Assembly (NCBI RefSeq): GCF_010093535.1
Contig: NW_022985171.1
Span: forward strand, 898,516-962,515
Source of the DNA: Lindgomyces ingoldianus
Taxonomy: Eukaryota > Ascomycota > Dothideomycetes > Pleosporales > Lindgomycetaceae
Length of the DNA stretch: 64,000 bases
Direction of reading: 5' to 3'
Below the pieces are notes generated by a model. It had not been told where the DNA came from, did not search any database, and saw only the letters and a program-made list of their open reading frames with translations. The position numbers and the translations under genes are program-made. Of this stretch, positions 63,109-64,000 are shown in pieces; positions within the stretch are counted from its first letter, which is position 1; every line of letters starts with the position of its first letter.

Positions 63109-63701
63109 TGTTATAATCTATAGTTAGACTAGCGTAACTCCACCTAGGATGCTCTATAATATAGTACAGTTAGAGCAGGACTTGCTTACAGACTAAGCAG
63201 AGGACGTGGAGGTAGCGCGGCTACCTAAGATTATAGAAGAATGCGTTGTCTAATAGGAGGACAGAATGTGAATTCTACAAGTCTAGGGGAGCTTAGTAAG
63301 CCCTGCTTAGTAGGCTTATATAAGCTTATCTAGCTTACCTTAGCGTCCTCTGCACATGTATATAGTTCCTATAGTAAACAACTTTTAGAAGGTGTGTTTA
63401 ATGTTTAGTTTATTCTTTATATAGACTAAGTAGCATTTAGCTTTTTAAAAAGCTGTAATACTATTTATATATCTTACACTATATATACCTCTAACTCTGT
63501 CTAACAGGACTGTTTAACCCTAGCCTTTTTACTGCTGTACATAGGGCAAACTACAATCTAGTCACTCTCCCTCCCTTTATTAGCCTAATAGCCTGTACGT
63601 AGGACTGTACACCCTACCGGATTGGCCCCTTATTATCTGTCCTACTCCCCACCTAGGAATATCATCAGACCTAAGTGCTTCACGAAGCAAGGATTGTAAC
63701 A
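63109..63701 (+). repeat. B 3' LTR (593 bp)
   Basis: The outer edge (63595-63701, CCGGATTGGCC to GTAACA) is clean; the corresponding 5' LTR inner edge is mutated. Confidence 0.95.
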
Positions 63702-63706
63702 CTCCG

Positions 63707-64000
63707 CACCACTCCGCCAATACAACCAAAAGGTACGAATAATCAACCAACGTTGATTTTCAGGTGCAGAATAGTATATATACCTGTCGCACGTAAGCGC
63801 CATCTTGGCCTTACAGCTATTTTAAAAGTTTTTTTTATAACTATGTTTTTTATTTTATTAAAATGTGCTCTAGCTTAGCTACTTAAAGCTAGAGGCTACT
63901 AATCTAGTTAGCTAATTTAGCCTTGTTCTGTAATACAAGGAGCGTACTTCTAGACAGTGTTGCTTCTGCTATAGTGTTGTTAAATGCAGGTTGTAGATTT
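63707..64000. other. Flank beyond element B
   Basis: The first 90 bp have balanced composition and include a small inverted repeat (AATCAAC, 4-nt loop, GTTGATT, near 63737). From about 63820 it becomes AT-rich again. The 67-codon frame 63675-63878 starts in the LTR and is not supported as a gene. Confidence 0.4.

Larger units (their letters stand above)
56029..63701 (+). mobile_element. B: complete uninterrupted Ty3/gypsy chromovirus of the A family (7673 bp)
   Basis: LTRs at 56029-56621 and 63109-63701 (593 bp each), TSD CTCCG at 56024-56028 and 63702-63706. Colinear with A throughout. A purine tract (GGAAGGAGGGG, about 63093-63103) precedes the 3' LTR. Internal DNA is heavily RIP-mutated while both outer LTR edges are clean. 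It serves as the uninterrupted reference for the N1 insertion site in A. Confidence 0.95.

Noticed and set aside
1..64000. CRISPR arrays, tRNA or rRNA genes, telomere repeats, Starship-type captain genes
   Set aside because: Looked for on both strands; no direct-repeat arrays with spacers, no tRNA-like box pairs, no rRNA, no telomeric arrays and no tyrosine-recombinase-like frame were seen.

Overview
The window looks like a chromosome segment of a filamentous ascomycete (Pezizomycotina) with a strong history of repeat-induced point mutation (RIP). About 57 kb is extremely AT-rich and TpA-rich DNA whose open frames are cut almost only by TAA and TAG. It alternates with one normal-composition gene island at about 49.56-55.77 kb. 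The island shows 47-65 nt introns with CTAAC branch sites and a fungal F-box-like gene. I cannot name the species. All comparisons were made by eye, copy against copy within the window.

Layout. (1) 1-48037 is one nested stack of LTR retrotransposons, resolved from paired LTRs and target-site duplications (TSDs). The outermost element is a minus-strand Ty1/copia copy, called N7 here, whose left LTR is cut by the window start at a poly-G run. Inserted in N7 are: A (638-14718, plus strand, Ty3/gypsy chromovirus), which carries copia N1 (6013-12395); copia N6 (14794-20677, minus); and copia N3 (21280-43579, minus). N3 carries copia N4 (23698-41922, minus), and N4 carries chromovirus N5 (25058-30720, minus) and copia N2 (33203-39589, plus). 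Depth reaches four levels. (2) 48038-49560 is RIP-degraded DNA holding a clean solo LTR (48878-49167). (3) 49560-55770 is the island: a promoter-like CT-rich region, a decayed multi-exon gene ending in a SANT/Myb-like domain (50968-53120, five in-frame stops), a 172-bp MITE (53434-53605), an intact F-box-like gene on the minus strand (54174-54875) and a small minus-strand ORF. (4) 56029-63701 is an uninterrupted second copy of the A family (element B), followed by about 300 bp of other DNA.

Main points. Almost every outer LTR edge is far less RIP-mutated than the same sequence in the partner LTR, so the ancestral ends and exact boundaries can be read. N4 is a recombinant of two copia lineages: U5, leader and 5' half from the N6 type, 3' pol and U3 from the N1 type. 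This is the pattern expected of template switching in a mixed particle. The A/B chromoviruses appear to carry an antisense ORF (Cys/His knuckle plus coiled coil) downstream of the chromodomain. Copia N3 carries a private, coding-like 3' insert of about 620 bp. No transposon gene in the window is intact; the only convincingly intact gene is the F-box-like one.
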